Source: Pyronema omphalodes (taxonomy: Eukaryota > Ascomycota > Pezizomycetes > Pezizales > Pyronemataceae). Taken from it: DNA of 64,000 nt. The notes under the pieces are model-generated. The model made no database searches. It was not told the DNA's origin and worked only from the letters and a program-made list of their open reading frames with translations. Position numbers and translations under genes: made by a program. Shown here piece by piece: positions 32,001 through 40,968 of the stretch (the stretch's first letter is position 1; the number at the start of each line of letters is the position of its first letter). The DNA lies in contig JAJJXM010000050.1 of NCBI GenBank assembly GCA_024516155.1, positions 1 to 64,000 on the forward strand. The letters are read 5' to 3'.

Positions 32001-32745
32001 CCGCGCGTACGTCTGTTATTTACAAGACGATTGGAAGAAATTTTTACCACTGGCAGAATTTGCTGCAAATAACCAAGTATCGGATACAACGTCGCTGTCT
32101 CCGTTCTACGCTATATATGGTCGACACCCCAAGTGCTCTTTCGAACTGGAAATCAGGACCGACAATCCTGAAGAAGTGAAAGCGAACGAGGTAGCGGAAA
32201 GGATGTCACACATCCATGACGTCTTACGTTCGGAAATGAAATACGCCCAAGCCCGCCACATAGAAGCCGCCGACAATTCCCGACTCCCCGCGCCGGTCTT
32301 CAAACCAGGAGACCTGGTATGGCTGGACGCCCGCTACCTAAGAACCCGCCGCCCCTCAAAGAAACTAGAAAACAAACACCTAGGCCCCTTCACCGTGTTA
32401 CGGCCTATTGGATCCCACGCCTATGAATTGGATATACCGGAGACCATGAAACACCACAGGACCTTCCCCGTGTCCCTACTAAACCCAGCCCCTTCGGACC
32501 CCCTCCCTGGCCAGATTATTCCACCGCCCCTACCGGTAGTAGTAGACGGCGAAGAAGAATGGTTCGTGGATGAAATTCTGGATAGCCGTTGGTCAAGAGG
32601 AAACCTGCAGTACCTCGTCAAGTGGACCGGCCATGACTCTCCAACCTGGGAACCGGAAACGAACCTATCCGAAACTGAGGCCGCTGAGAGATTTCACCAG
32701 TTATACCCAGACAAACCTTCTCCTCTCGTAGGAACTCGAGCCTAA
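29029..32745 (+). CDS. pol: Element C pol: protease, RT, RNase H, integrase, chromodomain
   Basis: An uninterrupted frame of about 1238 codons lies in the -1 phase relative to gag, open from 29029 and without an early ATG. Protease shows ALVDCGATGIAFVDR (about 29180). RT has LRLCVDYRRLNEG and YLDDILVFS (about 30342). RNase H has ETDASDYVSAGVLSQ. Integrase has the HHCC zinc domain (MGHPGRAKTFELLARNYYW, CHTCKRTK) and DDE residues in SVDFVTGLP, VSDRGPQF and GQTERIN. The C-terminal chromodomain reads WFVDEILDSRWSRGNLQYLV. All catalytic residues are present, so this is the only intact pol in the island. Confidence 0.93.
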   Translation: MQEDGSAAGGNIIADTLLLSGASFTGKLECKHLVLSCSLFSNNRSVKTVALVDCGATGIAFVDRNFARHHKLPLTPLSTARTVEVIDGRPISSGKITHLAQVECTINGHSETLPMFVTKLGHYPVVLGIPWLKKHGVTISFSSNTVSFDSQYCLRNCTPLPVSTTGVEVLDSRPPPAVHEPDTNPLPELEDSVPDPPDEPPIEISSLTITDFKEMVEDESLTVFSLSLDEITVALQDKPPLTDDELKDMIPEEYHDYLDLFKEVNAKELPPHRPYDHKIPLKEGFVPPFGPLYSLSRNELQTLKTWLDENLEKGFIQRSQSPAASRILFVKKSDGSLRLCVDYRRLNEGTEKNRYPLPLIQETMMNLSKAQYFTTLDVRSAYNLIRMAEGEEWKTAFRTRYGLFESKVMPFGLTNAPADFQAFIDDVLRPYLDQFCTAYLDDILVFSETKSDHTAHVRKILERLKQEKLHLKPEKCKFAKAEVQYLGYNIGRDGARMMDSKVATVRDWKEPTNLKQVQEFLGFANFYRRFIKDYSKVVSPLTALTKKKDGKAIPFIWGKDQQSAFDRLKDEFTSAPILKHFDYEKPIVVETDASDYVSAGVLSQYDDDNVLHPVAFYSKKHSPAECNYEIYDKELLAIVRCFEEWRPHLEGSAFPIKVLTDHKNLEYFMTTKLLNRRQARWSEFLSRFNFVITYRPGTLGGKPDALTRRAADLPEEGDERILANQQAVLKAQNFPLCMTPPMKLAPSEVDLLFTEGYKTDPFPNRVFGMLEDGTQICKDISLADCSVLENRLYYQDCLYVPALDKLRLKLLQDHHDPPTMGHPGRAKTFELLARNYYWPSMRKDVDQFVRNCHTCKRTKATRHAPYGTLKPLPVPHHPWQNISVDFVTGLPTSEGFDAICAIVCRPTKQRHLVPCHSTIDAEGFAQLFLENVFKLHGLPDTVVSDRGPQFVAHFWKHLANCMGIEIATSTAFHPQTDGQTERINAVTEQYLRAYVCYLQDDWKKFLPLAEFAANNQVSDTTSLSPFYAIYGRHPKCSFELEIRTDNPEEVKANEVAERMSHIHDVLRSEMKYAQARHIEAADNSRLPAPVFKPGDLVWLDARYLRTRRPSKKLENKHLGPFTVLRPIGSHAYELDIPETMKHHRTFPVSLLNPAPSDPLPGQIIPPPLPVVVDGEEEWFVDEILDSRWSRGNLQYLVKWTGHDSPTWEPETNLSETEAAERFHQLYPDKPSPLVGTRA

Positions 32746-32757
32746 CGGGGGGGGTAC

Positions 32758-33286
32758 TGTCACGGCACACGGCTGACGAGCCGTTGTGTTGCGTCATCAT
32801 GTTGTCGTGGTTGTTGATTGACATCGTGCCGTTGTCTTGCCGTGTTGTGTTGCCGTTGTGTTGTTGTGTTGTTGTGTGTGCCGTGCCATGTTGACTGAGA
32901 GAATGATTGATGATGGATGACGTACCACGAGCTGGAGAGCTGTGGCGTCGCAGTTGAATCGATGGAGAACGGAAGCTCATGTAGCGATGATTGTATGACG
33001 GCCCAGCAAGAGTGCTGGCCGCCCCTTTGTACATAAGGAGGCTTGCCTCCCCGTTGTCGAGATTCTCCATCGAACGTCTTGTGTCTTCTCCTTGATCCTA
33101 ATATAAGATTTCTTCTCCTAAGTCCTACGTCACTCTTGTCCTTGTCCCTGTCCCTGTTTAGTGTGCCGTCCGTCTGACGAGCACTTCGGTCCTTGTCCTG
33201 CCGTTCCCCGTCCCGGAACCTGCCTAGTCCCTCTTGCCGGTAGTGTTCAGTGTGTCCCTTGAACGTCCGTTCTCGTGTCCCTGACA
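32758..33286 (+). repeat. 3' LTR of element C
   Basis: A 529-bp LTR preceded by a G-rich polypurine tract (about 32745-32757). It differs from the 5' LTR by roughly 20 bases plus a rearranged GTTGT micro-repeat. Confidence 0.92.
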
Positions 33287-33368
33287 ATTCCCAGCGTCAC
33301 ACCCACGAACCACAGCCCAGCTGTGGTTACCATTCCTCCCAGAAGCATATCCCTAGCGGCCCGTGACA
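33287..33368 (-). repeat. Remnant of the 5' LTR of element B
   Basis: These 82 bases match 5847-5928, the outer end of the B LTR, with a single visible change. They end in TGACA and are followed by the target duplication CGCAG (33369-33373). The inner 678 bases of this LTR are missing, replaced by element C. Confidence 0.85.
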
Positions 33369-33373
33369 CGCAG

Positions 33374-33681
33374 TATTCCTCCAACTTGCGTCCGGACATG
33401 CCCTTATTGGCACCCACCTCGTTCGAGTGAAAAAGAAAGAATCCGACGTCTGCTGGTGGTGCACGTCTAATGTCCGACAAACCCGGGGACACCTGTTCGG
33501 AGAGTGTCACCGCTGGAGGCGTGAGTACGCAGTACTAAAGAAAGAGGTGGATGCCATTAAGGGCAGGAGCTGGAGACCACGAGCAAGGCTCAAAGCGGTG
33601 GATCTGTTTAGCGACGATCGCTGTACGAAGGTGTTGTTGGAGTATTTAGCAGCCACGGAGATTGGCAGGCGCTACGAATAG
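33374..33681 (+). pseudogene. LINE ORF2, C-terminal part with Cys/His motif
   Basis: This is the continuation of the LINE frame from 5168. The join gives a smooth sequence (KRRSAV then FLQLASGHALIGTHL). The C-terminal CWWC...H...C motif (about 33450-33510) is the Cys/His finger typical of fungal LINE ORF2 ends. The protein ends in TEIGRRYE at TAG 33679-33681. A related relic lies on the minus strand near 58.1-58.35 kb. Confidence 0.85.
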
Positions 33682-34068
33682 GCTGGGGTTGGTGGGCCTG
33701 GAGATGGGGATTCACGGGATTGCGGCATTGTTTTTTCTTTTCTTTGCATTCTTTTAGTGTTTGTATGGCAAGGCGGTTATTGCTGGGCTCAAGTTTGGTG
33801 TCACGCATGAGTTTCTGTACGGGGTTTGTCTAGACTGTGTACGAGAGTGTTTTGTTTATTTGTGCTTTTGCGGTTGTTTGCCTTTTGCGTATATCTATTT
33901 TTCTAACTGGGGAGTTTGGGGACAAGGAGATTGGGTTGCCTCGTTAGGCGGTTTAAACCGCGAGGACAGGAAAAACGGATACTTAGCTCCCGCATAGGCC
34001 TTAGAGGCCTCGATCGGTGTATGATTAAAATCAAATCAAATCAAAATCAAATAAAATCAAATCAAATC
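33682..34068 (+). repeat. LINE 3' untranslated region and ATCAA tail
   Basis: The 3' UTR contains a perfect palindrome, GCGGTTTAAACCGC (33948-33961), flanked by CCTC and GAGG, which can form a stable stem. It ends in an irregular (ATCAA)n tail (about 34024-34068). Such tails replace poly(A) in several fungal LINEs. Confidence 0.75.
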
Positions 34069-36643
34069 AATACATCAGTTGCCTGACTGTACACGTCCAG
34101 TTTCATCATGTGGGTCACTTTTTGCTTACGCGCCGCGGCAGAATTTGTTGTTGTCTTAACTGTCAGCACCATTTGCTGCATGACCAATCATCGCCGCCCG
34201 CTAACAACGCCGCTACTGTGCTGACAGCCGGCGAGGCTCCACATTCACTATGGTTCATGAAATGGTTATAAAATTGGTGCATAAATCATGTATAAATCTC
34301 GAAATTTCCCCACCCAATCATAATCTAGGTTTATTACCTTTTTACAATCTTATTGGGTATTTCTTACAACCTATTTAATCCTCGTTTACATTTCATTTAC
34401 AACCCCACTTAAACATCATTTACAATTTATTTACAACCCCACTTAAACATCATTTACAATTTATTTACAACCCCACTTAAACGTCATTTACAATTTATTT
34501 ACAACCCCACTTAAACAACATTTACAATTCATTTACAACTCACTTAAACATCATTTAGAATTTGTTTATTTATTATTTACAACCCCACTTAAACGTCATT
34601 TACAATTTGTTTATTTATTATTTACAACTGCCATTCACAAGTTATTTACAATTTGTTTTGTCATTGTTTACAATTTCTTTTGTTATCGTCTACAATCTCT
34701 TCTTCCATTGTTTACGTGACTATTTACTCCACACCTTGCATTCTGTAATACCCCCATACACTGCAAAATCATCTAGCACGTTTATTGAGTGGTGTTAACG
34801 TTTATACTCTAAGATAAACTTGCAAGATAACTGTAGTTTGATTTTCAGACGAAGATCATTGATAATAAGGAATTTCATCAATTTCTGTGAGGTAAGTCGA
34901 ACAGGAATGAGAACTCACTAAGTCAGCAGGATCCGAAGCCTTTCGGAATAGCCTATATAGATCAGCATTGTTCTATCCTCTCAGTCAATATTTCGCCTTA
35001 TAAACCTCATTGGTCAGTATTTCACAGCTTCAACGATAGAAATCTGCAATGGTGGTGTATTTTCAATAGATGGCGGGTTCACATCTGCGAACTCAGGATG
35101 GGAATTCGTCAGGAATTGAGCGAATGCTGAAGATATAGGGAGCCTGTTGAGAATCTGAAAGCCTGTCTTCAGCGAAAAATCTGGACTAGGCTGGACATTT
35201 TCAAGGTCGAAAAAGCGCTAAAATGCAAGCTAGTATACCATAGTGTCTTCCCCCATCCGTCTTCCTGGACTCCACCGGAATGGAATTCCCGGTTCTCCTT
35301 CCTTGCCAACCTCAGCCCTTCCATACAAGCTACTCTCCATCGATTCCAGTCCTACACTGCTCCCCTGCGCTCACCTACCCAGGGAGATAACTAGCTGTTG
35401 CGATCACATTCCCTATACTCTTACCCTGCATAGCTGATAATGCTGTATGTCGGACGAAATCAAAGGGGAAATGCTGGAGGAAGTAAAAGTTGTCTATGAG
35501 GTGGTTCTGAATGACTCACGGAAAATAATTGATATACTTCTATACAAGAATTTGTGGGATTTTTTGTTTGCAATGAGCACCAGTATTTTTTAAGAAATGC
35601 AGGTGCGGCTTGGTGAGCAGGCAAATGATTATCATGAGGATTTGTTTTATTTCATGTCACGTTTGAATTGCAAAATTAATATGATAACCCATGGCCGTTT
35701 TTTTTTTTGTTTTTGTCTCAGGGCGACATTCCGTCCATTTGATGGAATGCAATGTAGAATTCACCGAAGCCTCCTTGTATGGTCGGTTTGAATTAACATC
35801 ATTTACAATTGATGGGACCATTTGCCGAATGCCGAGAGTTTTTATGCAACAGGCCGTTATATCTTCTGGCTTTATAACTGTGATGGATTAAACCTTGAAT
35901 AACCTACCCGGTGCATAAAGATTTTGGTGGGGCATGGTTATAACATATGCAATTTGTATAGCAGACATGTACCATAGGGATTTTGTCGCGAAACATGGGT
36001 ACAATGTCACTAACATCCGTCGCTGCTCCGCCGCGCGGTATCTAATAGGGTTTTTTGTGCTGGAATTACATGCTCGTTGACCGGTGAACCATCCAATACC
36101 GCAGCATTTAATCTTGAAGTTCCGTTACCGGCTGCAGCCATGCTTTCAAATGACACATCATGGTTCTTTTGAGGAATTTATAGAAAAAAATCAATGTCGG
36201 ATAAGGCTGGTAGAAGCTAACCGCGAATTGTGATTATCCGTTTTTAACGGAGCAGATTGAATATCGGAGTTCATGTCTCCTCTAGGTCAGTTTGCGGTCG
36301 GTCAGGTATCCTGTACTTGGCTGTACACATTGACGAATTATTAGCGTTGTGGAGACTGGAGATATTAGATCTTCAGATACTACTCGGATATCCCGATCTT
36401 AGAGCCCGGTGATTATCGTATTACTGGGTGTTCTGCCTTACGAGACGCTTCCGGTGGACGAAGCTATATCAAGATTCGAGGGAGGGAAGAACAACCAGGA
36501 CTTGTATAAAAGCCCTGTAATCATTGAAGGTATTCCTCTTCTTCTCCTTATCATCATCGGCATCTTCAGAATCATAATATCGTCTTCGATCTTCAATTTA
36601 TCAACATCTACATCCTCCAATTTTCCCCATCTTTACAGTCACA
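34069..36643. other. AT-rich intergenic region with tandem repeats
   Basis: No convincing gene. A tandem repeat lies at 34400-34640. A block near 34171-34240 (GCTAACAACGCCGCTACTGTGC) resembles 38345-38390, and 36005-36090 resembles 38425-38510. These are parts of the diverged upstream region shared by the two secreted-protein genes. A TATAAAA box at 36505-36511 probably serves the gene at 36644. Confidence 0.6.
34400..34640. repeat. AT-rich tandem repeat, unit about 33 bp
   Basis: About six to seven degenerate units of the form CCCACTTAAACATCATTTAC followed by AATTTATTTACAA. The first three units are nearly identical, and later ones diverge and gain a TTATTTATTATT insertion. Confidence 0.85.
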
Positions 36644-37261
36644 ATGCAATTCACCACCCTTCTGTCCGTTCTCTCCCTAACGGCTATGGTATTTGCCCCC
36701 TCTCACCCCATTTCCATCAAGTGTCCAGGCTCACCCACGACTAGGCTGTCTCCTCTCCCGTATCCCCAGACCAAATCTCCTCCCACCCTCTTCTCGAAAA
36801 ACGTGCATCCATCGGCTGCTCCATGAGAGACCTATGGGCCGCACCCGCAGGATCCATGGATGGAGTCATCAACAACCTCATGAACAACAATCCAGACGGG
36901 CAGATCTGTACCTGGAACATCAATGCTCGACGGGATAACACACATGGATGGGTCACGGCTGAGTGCGATGTTAATGATGGACAGCATCCCGCGGTTTGGT
37001 ATCATACTTGGGTATGTTCTGGTATCCTGGAATTTGAATATTCAAATGTATGAAAAATGGTCACGCTAATCAATAATATGATTAATATAGGGTACCGCTC
37101 ATGTTTGTAGATCAAGAAGAGAGATTGGTCAGATGGCGAGAAGGGTTTATGATGCGTGTAAACAGGGAGATATTGTGCAGGGATGGATTCAGGACGAGGC
37201 GAGGGGAGAGACTTGGGTAGAGATTGGAAGGACTCCTAATGGGTGTAAGGCTTCTTCGTAG
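36644..37261 (+). CDS. Small secreted six-cysteine protein with Kex2 site, copy 1
   Basis: Three exons: 36644-36688, 36745-37011 and 37091-37261. The introns are 56 and 79 nt, GT-AG, both phase 0. The product is 160 residues. Residues 1-18 are a signal peptide (MQFTTLLSVLSLTAMAVSS). A short propeptide ends in Lys34-Arg35, a Kex2 dibasic site, leaving a 125-residue mature protein. It has six cysteines (40, 70, 89, 110, 127, 156), enough for three disulfides, and several conserved Trp. A TATAAAA lies 139 bp upstream. The copy at 38985 is nearly identical in exons 2-3. No known family is recognised; a secreted effector or antimicrobial role is only inferred from the architecture. Confidence 0.85.
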
Positions 37262-38984
37262 ATGTTTGGTTCAGTTACAGATTGATGGCTGGGTATATAG
37301 TGCTTAAAGGATGTAGATTTTTAATTTTGTCTCAATTAGCATATCTGTTTTGGTTTTGTTTAACTGGCCTTATATATGATTGTCAACTCCTGTCACAATG
37401 GACCTGGTCTTTCCCCTTTATTGCAACTACGACAAAGTATGCCGCGTTATCATCGTGCTATCACTATCATCGAATCTACTGCGCTCAACAGTCAGACTCA
37501 CTCATATCACCGCCAGTCCTTTTCTTCCCGCCCTCCATATTTCCTAATCCCACTTTCTCTCATCTTATCACTATCGCCGCACACCTATTGAATTCAGCGG
37601 CAAGTACTCAACTCCTCTAACAGCATTCATGCTTTCAAAGTTCCAGGTTCCATACCAACTGTTCCTGCTATCTATATTAACAAAATGCATGTTCAGAACC
37701 TCGTCGCCGTTCTAGCCATGCAACTTTTGCATGACCTCCCGGGATATCTCCAGATATTTCCGCTATTCGCCTGAATTCAATAAAAGCATACAGCAGCATA
37801 ACTCTATTTCTCGGCATATGCAATATTAATGCCTCCCGCGTTGAATCAATTCACAGTGAAGTGGGAATAAGATAACATCCCATTATTATCACCTTATACG
37901 TTGCCATACCCTACATATCAATTAGGTAATGTAAGGTAGTCCAATCGTCATTTTCCCATTGCCTTTTCACTGCGTCATTTTTGGAAGTCGAGAAGCTTGT
38001 ATGCATAGTTTCTTTTACAGTTGCTGATTTCAAAATCATGCTTTGGAATTGGTGGAGGAATTTATTTATCCTGGATCGATAGTGATGGACTGTAATTCAA
38101 GATTTGGTAAAGGCACATGTTCCGAAATGGTATACATTTATGATGTTCCCCGGCACTTCTATATTGCTGTATCGAGAGTCCCAGTATAAGCGTATTACAA
38201 GTTTGCCCTCGTACCCTATGTGTGAAGAATGGCAACGTCTCTTCAGCCGCCGTCATCAAATCAGAATTCAAAATTGAAATGTAAACCGTAAATGGGTTAG
38301 TAAATATGATATACTGGAGCCATTTCCTGTACAACTAATCACCATCAGCGGCTAAGAAGGCCGCTAGTGTGCTGACAGCCGGCCGGGATCGGCATGTAGT
38401 CAGCAAGGCATGATCACTAATTCACTAATAACAGCCGCTGCACCGCCACGCGACGTTTAGTGGGCGATTGTGTGTCGAAATTATATATGCTCTCTTAAGC
38501 TGGTGAACCATTGAAAGTGGCAGCGTCTAGTGCTAAATTATGATTACCAATTACGGCTGTGCTCTTTGGAGGGCATTTTATGGGTTATTTTGTACATTTT
38601 CTGGGGTTGATAGCATACCGGAGTTAAGGTATACTATCAGTTAGTTTGTTGCCGGTGAAAAACACAGTACCCTATTCGCTATCTAGTTCTGGCCGTTGTG
38701 GAGAATGGAGCAACATTGCCGTCATGATACTAACGCGCTCCGCTGACTTCACGGCCAGTATTCAAATTGTTCTAATTACGGTATCTGCTACCTTACGGAT
38801 TTCTTCCGGTCAATTCAGCTATATCTAGGATCAATGAGCAAATTATTGAGCAGAACTTATATATAACCCCCTTGATAATTGTAGTTTTTCTCTTCAGTTG
38901 ATCATCTTCAACAACACCACAATCATCACATTATCACCAACCACCAACCGTGACATTCCCCAAGTTTAAATCCTCACAGACACA
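37262..38984. other. Intergenic region between the paired secreted-protein genes
   Basis: No supported gene. The last 640 bp (about 38345-38984) are a diverged copy of the upstream region of copy 1, including the CTGACAGCCGGC block (38373-38384). A TATATATAA at 38859-38866 is the likely TATA element for copy 2. Confidence 0.6.
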
Positions 38985-39602
38985 ATGCAATTCACCACCC
39001 TTCTCTCTGTTCTCTCTCTAACGGCTATGGTATTTACCCCCCACCGCATTTGTATTAACCATAAAAACTGACCTAGCAGGCTGTCTCCTCGCCCGTATCC
39101 CCAGCTCCAATTGCTTCTCACCCTCTTCTTGATAAACGTGCCTCGATCGGCTGCTCCATGAGAGACCTATGGGCCGCACCCGCAGGATCCATGGATGGAG
39201 TCATCAACAACCTCATGAACAACAATCCAGACGGGCAGATCTGTACCTGGAACATCAATGCTCGACGGGATAACACACATGGATGGGTCACGGCTGAGTG
39301 TGATGTTAATGACGGACAGCATCCCGCGGTTTGGTATCATACTTGGGTATGTTGTCACTGTTTTCTGCTATGTTACTATCATATGGTATTAGGATATTAA
39401 TGAAGCTAATGAGTGATGGGAAAACCAATAGGGAACAGAGCATGTTTGTAGATCCAGAAGAGAGATTGGTCAGATGGCGAGGAGAGTTTATGACTCTTGT
39501 AAACAGGGGGATATTGTGCAGGGATGGATTCAGGATGAGGCGAGGGGTGAGACTTGGGTGGAGATCGGAAGGACTCCTAATGGGTGTAAGGCTTCTTCTT
39601 AG
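38985..39602 (+). CDS. Small secreted six-cysteine protein with Kex2 site, copy 2
   Basis: The exon layout is the same as copy 1: 38985-39029, 39080-39346 and 39432-39602, with introns of 50 and 85 nt. The exon lengths (45, 267, 171) are identical to copy 1, and both introns lie at the same places but differ strongly in sequence. The product is 160 residues with a signal peptide, a propeptide ending LLDKR and the same six cysteines. Differences are concentrated in the propeptide, while the mature part is nearly unchanged. Nearly identical exons against diverged introns and flanks suggest purifying selection or gene conversion on the mature protein. Family unrecognised. Confidence 0.85.
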
Positions 39603-40968
39603 ATGGTTGAATTGCCAGCTTTGGTTCATGGTTGTAAAGACTGGTTTGGAATTATGAGGTGCGGTTTTTTGGGAATAGTTTCAAGTCGTTTTATCCGTTT
39701 GAATCCTTTTCAATATTGTCGCGGCTTAGTCCATTAGTAAAAACCCCTACTACTCCTCCTACGTAACTATAAAAACGACAATAAAATCATCATCCTTCAT
39801 TATCAAATATAAAGCGCCGTTTCTCAGTCCATTAACGTCGTAATATCTCCTCAATTAATGAACCCTAAGACCTTCATTCAAGCCGCCACCCCCGTCTTTC
39901 CAGCCTCGGTTATCTGTTTCTCACTGCAGTCATCACGTCATGGCACCTATCCTCTGTATTTTGGCTTTGACATTTTGTTTCGTTGCTTTGAACAATTAGC
40001 AAAAGAATGGTGGGATGGCGGAAAGCATTTGTGATATCACGGGTCATACGGGATCACTCGAGTAAAGAGCAAGGTCATGGAGCCTCATCAGCACACAGGA
40101 GCTTCCCTAGTGCGTATTAAAAACTATGTTGGCTCTTTTGATACCGAAATGGACTATGGATTACACTCATGCTTGAAATTATCAGTTTACAAGACGACAA
40201 ACCGATATGCGCATATATTGGTCTCATCATCATTGGCGGAGGTTGAACAAAGGCGCAAAGTGCGGCTGGTAAAGTTAACGACAGTTGGGAAAACCACGGT
40301 GTGCTGTTTTTATGAGCACGCGGGTTCCTCAATCATAGTGACGCGAAGGATCGCCTGCCTGCAAAAAGCGAGGGAGATATGTTCTGAGAATAAAGGACAC
40401 TGTGGGGCTTATCCCAGTAGGTCTTCGAAGTTACAGCCGAACGTCTAAAGCTAAGTACATACCCGTAGAACACTTCATAACTTTGCGGTTGGGAACGTTG
40501 ATGAATACATTAATCAAGCAATCAGATCAATCGCATCAGAACTATTTCTCTTATCTTCCGGCGGCCCTCGCCATTGTTGCCCTGGAATACTGTCAATCCA
40601 GAATGGTGAGCACAATTTATTCGTTCTATAACCCGCGTCTGGTGTTATTAAATAAACTCTGATTCCCATTATAATTGGACCCTTTTTTCCAGCGCGCTCT
40701 CGATAGCATGTAATTCCGGTAGCATTAACTTTTTCAGTTCAATTTTAAGAACTATCACCCTGTCATTCTATGTCTCAAATTCAAAATAAAGTCGTGTGGG
40801 ATTCTATCTTTCGCTCCATTCCGTAAAATCTCCAGGCTACAAAAGCCACCAATAATCCACTGACTGCTCCTTTCTCATTCACATCCTCATCCGTTTCAAC
40901 ACCTCAACAATCACTACTCGCTTTCGGCGCGCAATCAACAAAACATAACCACTTCCAACACCTTCACG
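39603..40968. other. Intergenic region with a non-LTR tail relic
   Basis: A 123-codon open frame at 40077-40448 has no recognisable motif and atypical composition, so I do not call it. Around 40477-40525 lies a relative of the (AATC)n-tailed sequence at 2066-2126. The 3' part (40850-40968) is C- and A-rich, like a fungal 5' leader for the next gene. Confidence 0.55.

Larger units (their letters stand above)
26881..33286 (+). mobile_element. Ty3/gypsy chromovirus C, structurally complete, no TSD
   Basis: LTRs of 529 bp (26881-27409 and 32758-33286) begin TGTCACGG and end CTGACA. They enclose gag and a long uninterrupted pol on the plus strand. A purine-rich AACGGGGGGGG tract precedes the 3' LTR. 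The five bases before the left LTR (ATATT) and after the right LTR (ATTCC) do not match. The left flank is element B pol and the right flank is the end of B's 5' LTR, so a stretch of B is missing. The LTRs differ by roughly 4%, more than those of A or D. Confidence 0.92.
5169..33368 (-). mobile_element. Ty3/gypsy chromovirus B, nested host of A and C
   Basis: The 3' LTR is 5169-5928 and begins TGTCA and ends TGACA. A remnant of the 5' LTR end (33287-33368, matching 5847-5928) closes the element. Both outer edges are flanked by CGCAG (5164-5168 and 33369-33373), a perfect 5-bp TSD in the LINE. Transcription runs on the minus strand. Pol survives at 26880-23909 and ORF3 is split between 23924-23466 and 6300-5822. 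Gag, protease and most of the 5' LTR are missing between 26880 and 33287, where element C now sits. The two nonsense codons in pol and the missing gag make B non-autonomous. Confidence 0.9.
3143..34068 (+). mobile_element. Truncated non-LTR (LINE, Tad/I-like) retrotransposon, split by nested gypsy elements
   Basis: The two halves, 3143-5168 and 33374-34068, form one continuous LINE reading frame. The left half stops at CGCAG (5164-5168). The same five bases recur at 33369-33373, just after the inserted gypsy element B. Removing the insertion plus one copy of CGCAG joins the codons in frame. The left half begins inside the reverse transcriptase, so the endonuclease and the first ORF are missing, as is usual for LINE 5' truncation. 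The 3' end is a simple-repeat tail of ATCAA units. A related string, AAATCAAATCAAT, lies at the left edge (3144-3157 region) and may be part of the target duplication, but the repetitive tail makes this ambiguous. Confidence 0.85.

Noticed and set aside
33247..33510. Minus-strand frame combining GGMVTTAGLWFV with LINE antisense
   Set aside because: Chimera of the B LTR tail, the C LTR and antisense LINE sequence, not a gene.
34024..34068. ATCAA repeats as a microsatellite or CRISPR-like array
   Set aside because: It is the simple-repeat tail of the LINE. Spacing and lack of unique spacers exclude CRISPR, which is also not expected in a fungus.
40077..40448. 123-codon plus-strand frame before the SKL gene
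   Set aside because: No motif, unusual residue composition, and it runs towards a repeat-like tail; not distinguishable from chance.
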